A stretch of DNA of 12,713 bases. It comes from Methanosarcina sp. (GTDB lineage: Archaea > Halobacteriota > Methanosarcinia > Methanosarcinales > Methanosarcinaceae). The position numbers were made by a program, and so were the translations under genes. The DNA lies in the NCBI GenBank assembly GCA_017883485.1, contig JADGNM010000033.1, positions 1 through 12,713 on the forward strand, written 5' to 3'. Positions 1 to 7,310 of the stretch are shown here, one piece after another. The notes below the pieces were generated by a model. That model searched no databases. It was not told the origin of the DNA and saw nothing but the letters and a program-made list of their open reading frames with translations. Every line of letters begins with the position of its first letter. The first letter of the stretch is position 1.

Positions 1-100
1 ATTGCGTTTTTTATTCTACCATTGGTTATTAATCACACTTATCTGTGATGTCAAAATCAATATCAATCAACTGATTTTGGGTAGGCTGAATAGTTACAAC

Positions 101-542
101 TTATTTTTGCTTTTGTTTAATTGGCTTTCTCTTAATAATTATCAGTTCTTTAATCTCATTAAGATCTTCCTGATCTAATACCCTATAGTGAATCCAACCA
201 CCCTCCCCACATGGATAACGGTTTTTCCATAACTCATTTGTTTTTGGAGAAAAAGCGGAAAGTTTTTCATGTAATTTTGGCAACTGATTTTTGCCCAACT
301 GAATCGTAATAGTAAATGCCCCTTTTTCAAAAAGCACATAACACAATTGCGTATACTTATGACTATATTTTGTTCCCCAACCATAATTGTTTCCAAATGG
401 AAACCTGAGTTCAGACAAAGATCATAGTTGGAATTAAGGAATTGCTCCAATTCCTTAAAAATTCAACTCTGTCGCCTCCTACTGTTTCATAAATTTCCCT
501 TTTTGTTGGATGTCTGTTTTTATCTAATAAACGCTCGTACAT
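101..542 (-). pseudogene. DUF3788-like protein, broken by two frameshifts
   Basis: Three minus-strand reading segments join into one protein of about 146 residues. Segment 1 starts at ATG 542-540 (MYERLLDKNRHPTKREIY...) and runs to a T-run near 459. Segment 2 continues as KELEQFLNSNYDL to about 418. Segment 3 runs as SELRFPFGNNYGWGTKYSHK and on to the stop at 101-103. Each junction looks like a net loss of one base. The joined product resembles DUF3788 family proteins (about 140 residues, function unknown), which carry a GW..KY motif followed by a Leu-Cys-Tyr strand and a G.FT(V/I) strand. The chosen start has a strong Shine-Dalgarno GAGGTG nine bases upstream. Segment 3 alone would have to start at TTG with no ribosome site and would lack the N-terminal third. 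The family call is from memory of the motif pattern. Sequencing error in the homopolymer remains possible for the first shift. Confidence 0.6.
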
Positions 543-732
543 GCTCCCAAGCACCTCTTCAAACTCTATTGCGTTCTTTCCCGGCCAGTAAAAAGAAAAG
601 TATCCCTGGATAAAAATAAGCAGGGATTATAGAAGTAATCCATGAATAGAATAACGCGGTGAGAAGGATCACCAGAAGAGAATGAGCTCTCCAGGCTGAA
701 AGGAAAACAGAATGAAAATGAAAGCGAAATAC

Positions 733-754
733 GAAAGGAAGTTTACTTCCTTTC
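733..754 (-). terminator. Hairpin after the PRC-barrel gene, probable terminator
   Basis: A perfect 9-bp inverted repeat (GAAAGGAAG and CTTCCTTTC) is separated by a 4-base loop. It begins 11 bases after the stop codon of the PRC-barrel gene on the minus strand and is followed by pyrimidine-rich sequence (GTATTTCGCTTTCATTTTC). Position and shape suit a transcription terminator or a 3' end stabiliser; no clean T-run follows. Confidence 0.5.
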
Positions 755-764
755 TTAATTTCAA

Positions 765-1019
765 TCATACCTTTGCTTTCATTTTATCTACTATTATATA
801 GTCTTTAATAGCACTTACAGAATCGAAAGGCATGAGGATATAACTATCCGCTTTTCTGTATCTGGAGGCGTCAAAGTTGGGATTCGGGGTGATCATCAGG
901 TCAATGATATTTCCCCCTTTGATCTCGACTATAACGTTGCTCAGCGTTCCTATCTCTGTTCCGTCGGTAGCCATCACCTGCTTGTTGAAGAGAAGGTTCC
1001 TTGCAAATACTTTCGACAT
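765..1019 (-). CDS. Small PRC-barrel domain protein
   Basis: The product is 84 residues and is essentially one PRC-barrel domain: MSKVFARNLL at the start, then V.ATDGTEIGTLSNV (about residues 15-29), IKGGNIIDLMI (33-43) and a closing strand with ILMPFDSVSAIKDYIIV (61-77). PRC-barrels are small beta-barrel adaptor domains. In archaea, stand-alone versions are common, and in haloarchaea some act with FtsZ in cell division; whether this one does is unknown. I chose the ATG at 1019, with GGAG eleven bases upstream, because the family usually starts at this MSKVFARNL segment. The frame stays open to a TTG at 1094, which would add 25 residues with no family match and no ribosome site. It lies downstream of cdc48 on the same strand, separated by 224 bp of mostly tandem repeats, and is followed by a hairpin. 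Confidence 0.85.
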   Translation of the reverse strand: MSKVFARNLLFNKQVMATDGTEIGTLSNVIVEIKGGNIIDLMITPNPNFDASRYRKADSYILMPFDSVSAIKDYIIVDKMKAKV

Positions 1020-1128
1020 TTCTATCGTATCTCCGTTCTCGATGTCATGCGAATGTGAGTAAATCTGGCTTTTCACTTTGAGTATTTTATTCAATTAGAA
1101 ATTACACTTTCAAAACTTCTTCATTTTT

Positions 1129-1240
1129 GAGTTATTCATTTATAGAGTTATTCATTTATAGAGTTACCCATTTTAAGAGTTGCCTATTTAAAGAATTGCT
1201 CATTTAAAGAGCTACTCATTTAAAGAGCTATTCATTTAAT
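1129..1240. repeat. Seven tandem copies of a 16-bp repeat
   Basis: Seven adjoining 16-bp units run from 1129 to 1240. The plus-strand form is GAGTTATTCATTTATA (first two copies identical), drifting to GAGCTACTCATTTAAA and similar in later copies. The period is exact while the sequence diverges gradually, so the array is not brand new. It fills the gap between the cdc48 stop (1244) and the PRC-barrel gene. It could form part of the 3' untranslated region of cdc48 or the leader of the PRC gene. No function is evident. Confidence 0.9.
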
Positions 1241-1243
1241 TCT

Positions 1244-3601
1244 TTACCTGTAGCCGACATAACCAGCCGTTTCTGTGAGCTTCTGGCCTCCCTTGAACTG
1301 AGCCTCTATCTTCTCATAGTACTGAGCAATGTTTTCTGTAATAGTGGGTTTTACTTTCTTCAAAGCTTCTCTGAAATGCCTCATTTCAATCCTTTCTATA
1401 TCGAAATTCTCCCTGAGAGCAATCATAACAGCTTCCCTACATACGGATTCGATATCGGCACCAACATAACCTTCGGTTGTATCGGCAAGAGTTTCAAGAT
1501 CCGCATCCTCTGCAAGAGGAGTATCCTTTGTGTGAATCTTAAAAATCTTGAGTCTGCCTTTCCTGTCAGGAGAACCAACAAAGACCAATCTGTCAAAACG
1601 CCCAGGCCGCAGGATTGCAGGATCGAGGAGACTAGGGCGATTGGTTGCGGCAATTACTACCACATCTTTGAGAGTCTCAAGTCCATCCATCTCTGTCAGA
1701 AGCTGGTTCAGCACCCTCTCGGAAGTGTGGCTGTCAGTAGACTCCATGCCCGGCATGGAAGCAATTGAATCAATCTCGTCAAAGAAAATTACACATGGAG
1801 CAACCTGCCTCGCTTTTTTAAAGGTCTCCCTGATAGCTTTTTCAGATTCCCCGAGCCACTTTGAGAAGATCTCCGGTCCTTTGACACTTATGAAATTGGC
1901 ATTGGACTCCTTTGAAACTGCCTGGGCAACGAGAGTTTTTCCAGCCCCTGGCGGACCGTAGAGCAGAATTCCCCTTGGAGCTTTTATGCCCATCTGGACA
2001 AACTTCTGCGGACTTTTAATAGGCCATTCGACAGCCTCAACAATTGACTGCCTTGCTTCGTCCAGCCCTCCTACGTCATCCCAGGTGACTTTGGGCATTT
2101 CCACGAAAATCTCTCTCAGAGCCGAGGGTTCTGCTTCATTGAGGGCATCTTCAAAGTTATTCTTGGTTACAATAATCTTTTCCAGCTTTTCCGGCGGAAT
2201 AGGTTCCTTTTCGAGGTCAAGGTCAGGCATGTTCTCCCTGAGGCAGCGCATGGCGGCTTCCTGCACAAGAGCCAGAAGGTCTGCGCCCACAAAACCCTGG
2301 GTTCGTTCAGCAAGATCCTGCAGATATCTGTTTATCTTGTCTTTCTTTTCTCTCTCCAGGTCAGCTTCACCAGCTTCTGTTTCTACCCTTGTCTCTGCTT
2401 CTACATTTGACTCTGCTTCTGCTTTTGTGTCGGATTCTACTTCCGCTTCGATGGGCATGCCCCTCGTATGGATCTGCAGGATCTCGTACCTGTCTTTGGT
2501 ATCAGGCACTCCAATGTGGATTTCTCTATCAAAACGGCCTGGTCTCCTGAGCGCAGGGTCAATTGCATCAACACGGTTAGTAGCTCCTATAACCACAACC
2601 TGCCCTCTCTCTTCCATTCCGTCAAGAAGAGTAAGGAGCTGGGCAACAACTCGCCTTTCCACTTCTCCTGTCACATTTTCCCTTTTTGGAGCGATGGAAT
2701 CAATTTCATCTATGAAAATAACAGATGGCGCATCCTGAGTTGCCTCTTCGAAGATCTTCCGGAGCCTTTCCTCACTTTCTCCGTAGAACTTCCCTACTAT
2801 CTCCGGGCCGGCAATGTAATGGAAACTTGCTCCTGATTCATTGGCTACGGCTTTTGCAATCAGGGTTTTTCCGGTTCCCGGTGGGCCGTAGAGGATAACT
2901 CCTTTCGGAGGCTCTATGTTTAGATGGCCAAAAAGCTCAGGGTGTTTCATAGGCAGCTCTATCATTTCCCGGACACGCATGATCTCTTCGCCAAGGCCTC
3001 CTATATCTTCATACGTAGTTACGCCTCTGGTTGCTTTTTCATAGCCCTGCACCGGCTTTTTCCTGAGTTCGATGACTGTTGCTTCGGTTATAAGAACGAT
3101 TGTGTTTGACGGGTCGGTCTCGACTGCAACCAGTGGGATTACCTGGCTTGTAGTCAGGGATTCGGTCATTGGCTGTGACATCGAGTTGATTATGGGAATG
3201 ATGTCTCCCCTGAACACTGGCCTTTTGAGAATATGCCGCTTTATAATCTCATTTGCGTGTTCTCCGAACTGAAGTTCAGGCCCTCCTTGCGTCATGCTTT
3301 CCGGAAGAGCCAGAATAAGCTTCTTTGCTTCCGGGGCTTCCACCTTTTTGATGGTTACCTTCTCTCCTATTGAAACACCTGCATTTTGCCGGATGAAGTT
3401 GTCAATTCTTACAAGTCCCTGTTCCCAATCCTGCCTGTCTGCTCGCCAGACTTTTGCCGTGGTCTTCTTCTTTCCCCTTATTTCCACGATATCACCTGGC
3501 GAAAGCTGGAGTTTCAGTAGGGCTGTTGGATCGAGTCTGATAATTCCTCTTCCAAGGTCGATAGGATATGCCTTTTCAACCTTCAACTGTATTTCTTCCA
3601 T
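1244..3601 (-). CDS. cdc48: Cdc48/VAT-type AAA+ ATPase with two ATPase rings
   Basis: This 785-residue unfoldase uses ATP to extract and unfold proteins, and in archaea it can feed the 20S proteasome. Residues 1-90 match the double-psi barrel N-domain (GRGIIRLDP, PGDIVEI) and about 105-180 the second N subdomain. D1 has Walker A GPPGTGKT (239-246), Walker B VIFIDE (294-299) and LRRPGRFDR (351-359). D2 has Walker A GPPGAGKT (549-556), Walker B VIFFDE (604-609) and LRPGRFDR (664-671). All ATPase motifs look intact. The C-terminus ends GYVGYR, near but not a clear HbYX proteasome-docking motif, since Gly sits in the hydrophobic position. An unusual Ala/Glu-rich insert (about 385-415) sits inside D1, after the IHTRGMP strand and before the C-terminal helical subdomain. 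The ATG at 3601 is used; a TATA box lies about 50 bp upstream. It diverges from nadE. Confidence 0.96.
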   Translation of the reverse strand: MEEIQLKVEKAYPIDLGRGIIRLDPTALLKLQLSPGDIVEIRGKKKTTAKVWRADRQDWEQGLVRIDNFIRQNAGVSIGEKVTIKKVEAPEAKKLILALPESMTQGGPELQFGEHANEIIKRHILKRPVFRGDIIPIINSMSQPMTESLTTSQVIPLVAVETDPSNTIVLITEATVIELRKKPVQGYEKATRGVTTYEDIGGLGEEIMRVREMIELPMKHPELFGHLNIEPPKGVILYGPPGTGKTLIAKAVANESGASFHYIAGPEIVGKFYGESEERLRKIFEEATQDAPSVIFIDEIDSIAPKRENVTGEVERRVVAQLLTLLDGMEERGQVVVIGATNRVDAIDPALRRPGRFDREIHIGVPDTKDRYEILQIHTRGMPIEAEVESDTKAEAESNVEAETRVETEAGEADLEREKKDKINRYLQDLAERTQGFVGADLLALVQEAAMRCLRENMPDLDLEKEPIPPEKLEKIIVTKNNFEDALNEAEPSALREIFVEMPKVTWDDVGGLDEARQSIVEAVEWPIKSPQKFVQMGIKAPRGILLYGPPGAGKTLVAQAVSKESNANFISVKGPEIFSKWLGESEKAIRETFKKARQVAPCVIFFDEIDSIASMPGMESTDSHTSERVLNQLLTEMDGLETLKDVVVIAATNRPSLLDPAILRPGRFDRLVFVGSPDRKGRLKIFKIHTKDTPLAEDADLETLADTTEGYVGADIESVCREAVMIALRENFDIERIEMRHFREALKKVKPTITENIAQYYEKIEAQFKGGQKLTETAGYVGYR

Positions 3602-3650
3602 GGATCATCCCAAAAATAGTTGTCTTTTCGATTGTAATTCTATTCGGTGA

Positions 3651-3660
3651 GTATATAAAA
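3651..3660 (-). promoter_or_regulatory. TATA box of cdc48
   Basis: On the minus strand the sequence TTTTATATAC lies about 50 bp before the cdc48 ATG. With the usual archaeal spacing of about 25 bp, transcription would begin near 3625-3628, giving a leader of roughly 25 nt. The bases just before the ATG read GGGATGATCC, with TGATCC able to pair with the 16S rRNA tail but without normal spacing. Confidence 0.55.
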
Positions 3661-4199
3661 TTGACAGGTGTCTGAATTTCATAGATTCTGGATAAATTCT
3701 GGAATATGTATTTCAACAAATTCCTTAGAACTACTTTCGTTTCATATTAGATGCTCTTTTTATTTCAATGCCTGTGATGAGTAACTTTATCTCATAACGA
3801 TTCTTTTTACTGATTCTTTTGTAAGAAACAACGCTCAGTATTCTCTTCGAGCGCATCTATCAGAAAGAAAAGATCTTTCCAGGTCAAACATCTTTATGGC
3901 TAAAGCTATATCCTGCCCAGACAACAGTTTTACTGATAAAGGGTTATTATTAATCAGTTATTATTAATCAGTTATTATTAATCAGTTATTATTAATCAGT
4001 TATTATTAATCAGTTACATATATTATAAAGCTCGGGATATATTATTTATACCCTCTATTTATTTAATAAGTTTATCCCTCATTCCGTTTTTCTCTGGAGA
4101 TTAATATATTTATAGTTTTTGATTATAAAATTGGTTAAATAATTCAATGTTTGATAATAATCTAATCTCGAGATCAATTCGAACCATTTTGTGCTCAGA
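3661..4199. other. Long divergent intergenic region between cdc48 and nadE
   Basis: More than 500 bp without a credible gene on either strand. It is AT-rich and contains the 14-bp tandem repeat array listed separately, as well as several TATA-like stretches (for example around 4104-4113 and 4121-4128) that could serve as alternative promoters for nadE. I see no RNA gene and no transposase remnant. Confidence 0.6.
3944..4013. repeat. Five perfect tandem copies of a 14-bp repeat
   Basis: TTATTATTAATCAG is repeated five times without a mismatch from 3944 to 4013, followed by a short partial copy (TTA). Perfect identity suggests a recent or actively changing expansion. It lies in the divergent region, about 280 bp upstream of the cdc48 TATA box and about 190 bp upstream of the nadE TATA box. 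Confidence 0.95.
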
Positions 4200-4208
4200 T
4201 TTATATAT
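4200..4208 (+). promoter_or_regulatory. TATA box of nadE
   Basis: TTTATATAT matches the archaeal TATA consensus. With standard spacing from the TATA centre, transcription would begin at about 4228-4232, at the second in-frame ATG of nadE (4232). This argues that the first ATG (4214) lies upstream of the transcript. If so, the nadE mRNA would be leaderless or nearly so. Confidence 0.5.
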
Positions 4209-4231
4209 CACGAATGTCAGGAATTGACAGC

Positions 4232-5002
4232 ATGGACCTTGAAATAGTGCAGGATAAAATTATTGATTTCATCTGGAACAAAACCCACAAAGCAGATGTA
4301 AGCGGGGCTGTTATAGGTATTAGCGGCGGAATAGACTCAGCCCTTACCGCAGCGCTTGCCGTAAAAGCTCTGGGGAAAGATAAAGTTCTTGGAATCCACA
4401 TGCCTGAATCCGGCCTTACAACTGCCGTAGACACCGAAGATGCAAAAGCCGTTGCAGACTGGCTCGGCATTGAGCTTCGGACAATTGATATTTCAGGAAT
4501 CGTTTCGGCTTTCACGGACGCAGTTCCTTATAGCGAGTCTGCAGAACTGCTTTGTCGAGGCAACCTGAAAGCAAGAATCAGAATGTCCATCCTCTATTTT
4601 CATGCAAATCAGATGAACCGAATGGTCATAGGTACGGGCAACAAAACCGAGATCCTTCTCGGCTATTACACTAAATACGGAGACGGAGGCGTTGACCTCG
4701 AACCTATAGGCGGTCTTTACAAAACCGAGGTATGGGGACTCTCTCGCATGCTAGGAGTTCCGGAACCCGTCATTACCAAAAAACCGTCTGCAGGCCTCTG
4801 GAAAGGCCAGACCGATGAAGCCGAACTCGGGATCTCTTATGTGAAAGTGGATAATGTGCTCAGGATGCTTGAGCAAAATGAAGCTCCTGAGACTATAATT
4901 AGTACTCTTGGCATCTCTATGGAACAACTGAATTCCGTTATAAAGCGCATCGAGAGAAACGAACATAAACGAAAAGCTCCACCTGTGCCGGAAGTTTATT
5001 GA
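4232..5002 (+). CDS. nadE: NAD+ synthetase, ammonia-dependent type
   Basis: The enzyme makes NAD+ from nicotinic acid adenine dinucleotide, ATP and ammonia, the last step of NAD synthesis, in the cytoplasm as a homodimer. The 256-residue product has the ATP pyrophosphatase P-loop SGGIDS (31-36), GTGNKTE (134-140), KYGDGGVD (148-155) and PSAGLWKGQTDEAELG (185-200), all hallmarks of the family. There is no N-terminal glutaminase (nitrilase) domain, so it should use free ammonia. The reading frame also has an ATG at 4214, adding MSGIDS. I prefer 4232 because AGGA stands upstream of it and because a consensus TATA box at 4200-4208 would put the transcript start at about 4230. It is transcribed away from cdc48 and appears monocistronic, with a gene-free stretch of over 450 bp downstream. 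Confidence 0.95.
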   Translation: MDLEIVQDKIIDFIWNKTHKADVSGAVIGISGGIDSALTAALAVKALGKDKVLGIHMPESGLTTAVDTEDAKAVADWLGIELRTIDISGIVSAFTDAVPYSESAELLCRGNLKARIRMSILYFHANQMNRMVIGTGNKTEILLGYYTKYGDGGVDLEPIGGLYKTEVWGLSRMLGVPEPVITKKPSAGLWKGQTDEAELGISYVKVDNVLRMLEQNEAPETIISTLGISMEQLNSVIKRIERNEHKRKAPPVPEVY

Positions 5003-5022
5003 CAAGGCTGTAGTCTTATAAC

Positions 5023-5050
5023 CGCGGAAAGCGCGGAAAGACGCGGAAAG
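5023..5050. repeat. Three copies of CGCGGAAAG after nadE
   Basis: CGCGGAAAG occurs at 5023-5031, 5032-5040 and 5042-5050, GC-rich in an otherwise AT-rich intergenic region and about 20 bp after the nadE stop. The role is unknown; it could be part of a dispersed intergenic repeat. Confidence 0.75.
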
Positions 5051-5202
5051 AAACTGTGCCCGTAACTTGTTTCTCCTATATTTTCGGTTCTAAAGGACAT
5101 TGTTTAAGATCAACATTTTTGTTCGTGTAAATATTACCTCTGTTGACTAATAACCCGGAATTCTTTTTGATCCATGTTCTAATTTTTTCTTGCACTCATT
5201 TA

Positions 5203-5261
5203 TTTTTCACATTTCTAAACCCCGAGTTCTCACCGGGCGCGAAGCGGCCGGCTTTTTCAAA
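5203..5261. repeat. CCGG hairpin repeat element, copy 1
   Basis: This segment is closely related to 7155-7214: both read TTTTTC..., then CCCCG.G.TCTCACCGG, a loop of 10-11 bases, CCGGC and a T-rich tail. CCGG at 5233-5236 can pair with CCGG at 5248-5251. The flanks are conserved while the loop differs. It lies between nadE and the DUF4062 gene, in the orientation expected of a terminator-like element for plus-strand genes, or of a dispersed repeat. Confidence 0.7.
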
Positions 5262-5470
5262 GTATAGGTTAATTAAAGACAAACTAAAAAGCGAAAGCTG
5301 AATACATATCTCCGTCAATGATACTGCGATTCTTGGTTATGAATCTTCTATAGACTGAGTGACCATTGGAAATTTTTGATCCTATTTGAGATTTAATCTA
5401 AAACAAAAAAACCGAAATTACCTTATCCCGTTGACAATTATAAGATATCAAGATAAGTTGGAGACTTCCG

Positions 5471-7027
5471 ATGACTCAGGTATTTAGGATATTTGTCAGT
5501 TCGGTGCAGAAAGAACTTGAAGATGAGCGGCTCATAATTCAGAATCTGGTAAGCACCGATCCTTTCCTGTCAGCACACTGTGTTCCCGTGCTTTATGAGT
5601 ATGAACCAGCCTCTCCAGATAGAGCACTTGAAGGCTGCCTTAAGACTCTTGACAGTTGCCAGGTATACCTGCTCATAATCGGGGTAGAATATGGCAATCT
5701 TACCGGGAAACTTTCGGTAACTCACACAGAATATCGTCGGGCAAAGGAAGTGAACTTGCCGATTGTTGCTTTCATTAAGGGTAGAAGAGGCATGAACCGT
5801 GAGGAAGGAACCGATGATTTCCTGAGAGAACTTGATGCTGACGGTTTTAAGTACAAGCGCTTTGGGAACATAATCGAGCTACAGAAGGAAGTCCGATCGG
5901 CTCTGGTAAAGCTCCTTAAAGAGATGTTTGGCGTTTCGCCGACCAGCGATGAAAATTTAATTGCCAAGCAAACCATTGAGGCCACCTCGACTTTTGAATC
6001 GCAGCCTCTTACTCGGATTTGTTGGAAGGATCTCGACCAAAACGTTGCTCTTCAGCTTGTGTCAGCGGCTGAGAATCGGAAGGCGGATGAGTTATCTTCT
6101 GCCGATTTACTGGCGGGAGCAATGCTACGCGGCCTGGTCTGGGCTCCTCCGGGATCAGATGAACATTACGCTACTGCTGCAGGCATCGTGCTGCTTGCAA
6201 AAGACCCGTCTGCTGTTTTTCCACAGTGCCGGGTGCTTGCGGATGCTTACAGGGGTTCCGAACCTGATGGAGAGCCGCGTGATCATGAGGATATCCGGGG
6301 ACCGATGTCCCTAGTAATTGACAGATCGGTTGCTTTCATTGACCGTAATACCCGACATCCCATGAAAGTCGTTGGACTTAACCGGATTCTGCTTAATGAA
6401 TTCCCTGTCGAGGCCTTGCGAGAAGCTCTTGTAAATGCCGTTGCCCATAGACAATACGAAGACTCTGGGCGAAAGATAATTCTTGAAGTATTCCCAGATC
6501 GGGTGATTGTCTCCAGCCCCGGCCTCCCCCCAGCCCCGATCACGCTTGCAAGTCTCCGTAAAGGAAACTACAGGCCCTGTTCGCGAAATCCAGTGCTGGC
6601 ACAGTGCCTCTCCTATTTCCATCGGATAGAGGAACGCGGCAGTGGTTTCCGGCGTATGCGCGACCAGATGCTCAACCACGGCCTGGATCAGCCCCTTATC
6701 AGCACAGACACGGGATACTTCCAGGTAACTTTCCCAGGACCGGGGGAGAACTTAGACCGCATCCGGGTGCCTGAAACCAGGCTACTAGTGACGCCTGCTA
6801 TTGAGGCACAGCTGAATGAGAAGCAACAGAAGATATTGAAACACGTTGCTGAAACCGGCTCTGTGACAACCGGCTGGTGTATGGAATCTCTTAGTGTTTC
6901 AAGGGATACTGCTCACCGGAATCTTGTAGACTTGGTCAAACTTAATATTCTGGTGCGTCAAGGTTCTGGAAGAGGAGTGATCTATGTATTGAAAGAAAAT
7001 ACTTATGATTCTGAAATCATCCGATAA
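5471..7027 (+). CDS. DUF4062 protein with RecG-like/HATPase_c_4 region and winged helix
   Basis: The 518-residue product has three parts. Residues 1-155 match DUF4062: FRIFVSSVQKELEDER (5-20), VYLLIIGVEYG (65-75), THTEYRRA (84-91). DUF4062 is a Rossmann-like domain, often the N-terminal module of defence or signalling proteins. Residues about 185-425 match the C-terminal half of the COG2865 'RecG-like' transcriptional regulators: AAGIVLLAKDP (236-246), then the HATPase_c_4 signature FPVEALREALVNAVAHRQY (311-329) and IEERGSGFRRM (386-396). Residues 445-507 form a winged helix (QQKILKHVAETG, SRDTAHRNL). In COG2865 proteins the N-terminal module is usually AlbA_2/Schlafen-type; here DUF4062 takes its place. 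The start at 5471 has GGAG seven bases upstream. It precedes hsdMSR by 511 bp. A transcriptional regulator or defence accessory role is inference. The frame is intact. Confidence 0.85.
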   Translation: MTQVFRIFVSSVQKELEDERLIIQNLVSTDPFLSAHCVPVLYEYEPASPDRALEGCLKTLDSCQVYLLIIGVEYGNLTGKLSVTHTEYRRAKEVNLPIVAFIKGRRGMNREEGTDDFLRELDADGFKYKRFGNIIELQKEVRSALVKLLKEMFGVSPTSDENLIAKQTIEATSTFESQPLTRICWKDLDQNVALQLVSAAENRKADELSSADLLAGAMLRGLVWAPPGSDEHYATAAGIVLLAKDPSAVFPQCRVLADAYRGSEPDGEPRDHEDIRGPMSLVIDRSVAFIDRNTRHPMKVVGLNRILLNEFPVEALREALVNAVAHRQYEDSGRKIILEVFPDRVIVSSPGLPPAPITLASLRKGNYRPCSRNPVLAQCLSYFHRIEERGSGFRRMRDQMLNHGLDQPLISTDTGYFQVTFPGPGENLDRIRVPETRLLVTPAIEAQLNEKQQKILKHVAETGSVTTGWCMESLSVSRDTAHRNLVDLVKLNILVRQGSGRGVIYVLKENTYDSEIIR

Positions 7028-7057
7028 TCATCCGATTTTTTGCAGAAATCATCCGAT
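7015..7057. repeat. Three copies of AATCATCCGAT over the stop codon
   Basis: AATCATCCGAT occurs at 7015-7025, 7026-7036 and 7047-7057. The first copy encodes the final residues of the DUF4062 protein, and its junction with the second supplies the TAA stop (7025-7027). It may be a small duplication or a protein-binding array. Confidence 0.8.
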
Positions 7058-7154
7058 TTCTTTCAAATCAATGCACAAAGAATGATTTTAAACTTTTTTG
7101 TAAGGACTACCTTTGAAGTTATGTAGTTGTTCCAACTCTTTCAGTCATCGTTTG

Positions 7155-7214
7155 TTTTTCGCTTTTCCAAGCCCCGGGCTCTCACCGGTAGCTTGCGACC
7201 GGCCTTTGCATAAA
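7155..7214. repeat. CCGG hairpin repeat element, copy 2
   Basis: Related to 5203-5261, with the same order of blocks. Here CCGGT (7185-7189) can pair perfectly with ACCGG (7198-7202) around an eight-base loop. The different loops and matching stem ends in the two copies suggest that the structure is preserved. It lies about 130 bp downstream of the DUF4062 gene. Confidence 0.7.
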
Positions 7215-7310
7215 TTCATTGAAGAAAATAGAGAATTTGCCCTCTTGCTCTAGATTTTTGAAATAATTGTTCAAACGCAGCTTTTATTTCAAGAGGTTGA
7301 CATTCCCATT

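Larger units (their letters stand above)
5003..5470. other. Gene-free stretch between nadE and the DUF4062 gene
   Basis: I see no credible coding frame here. It holds a triple CGCGGAAAG repeat just after nadE and a CCGG hairpin element (both listed separately). A weak TATA-like TTATAAGATA near 5438-5447 may belong to the following gene. Confidence 0.6.

Noticed and set aside
559..768. Minus-strand 69-codon frame starting in the ATGA overlap with the PRC-barrel stop, with a hydrophobic stretch
   Set aside because: Its first codons run through a perfect hairpin that looks like a terminator, it matches no family I recognise, and it has no ribosome site of its own. The overlap may be chance.
1986..2738. 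Long plus-strand open frame of 250 codons opposite cdc48
   Set aside because: It is the antisense shadow of a highly conserved ATPase gene, serine-rich and without family features.
3944..4013. CRISPR array
   Set aside because: The 14-bp units abut with no spacers and no cas genes are present; this is a simple tandem repeat. The same holds for 1129-1240.
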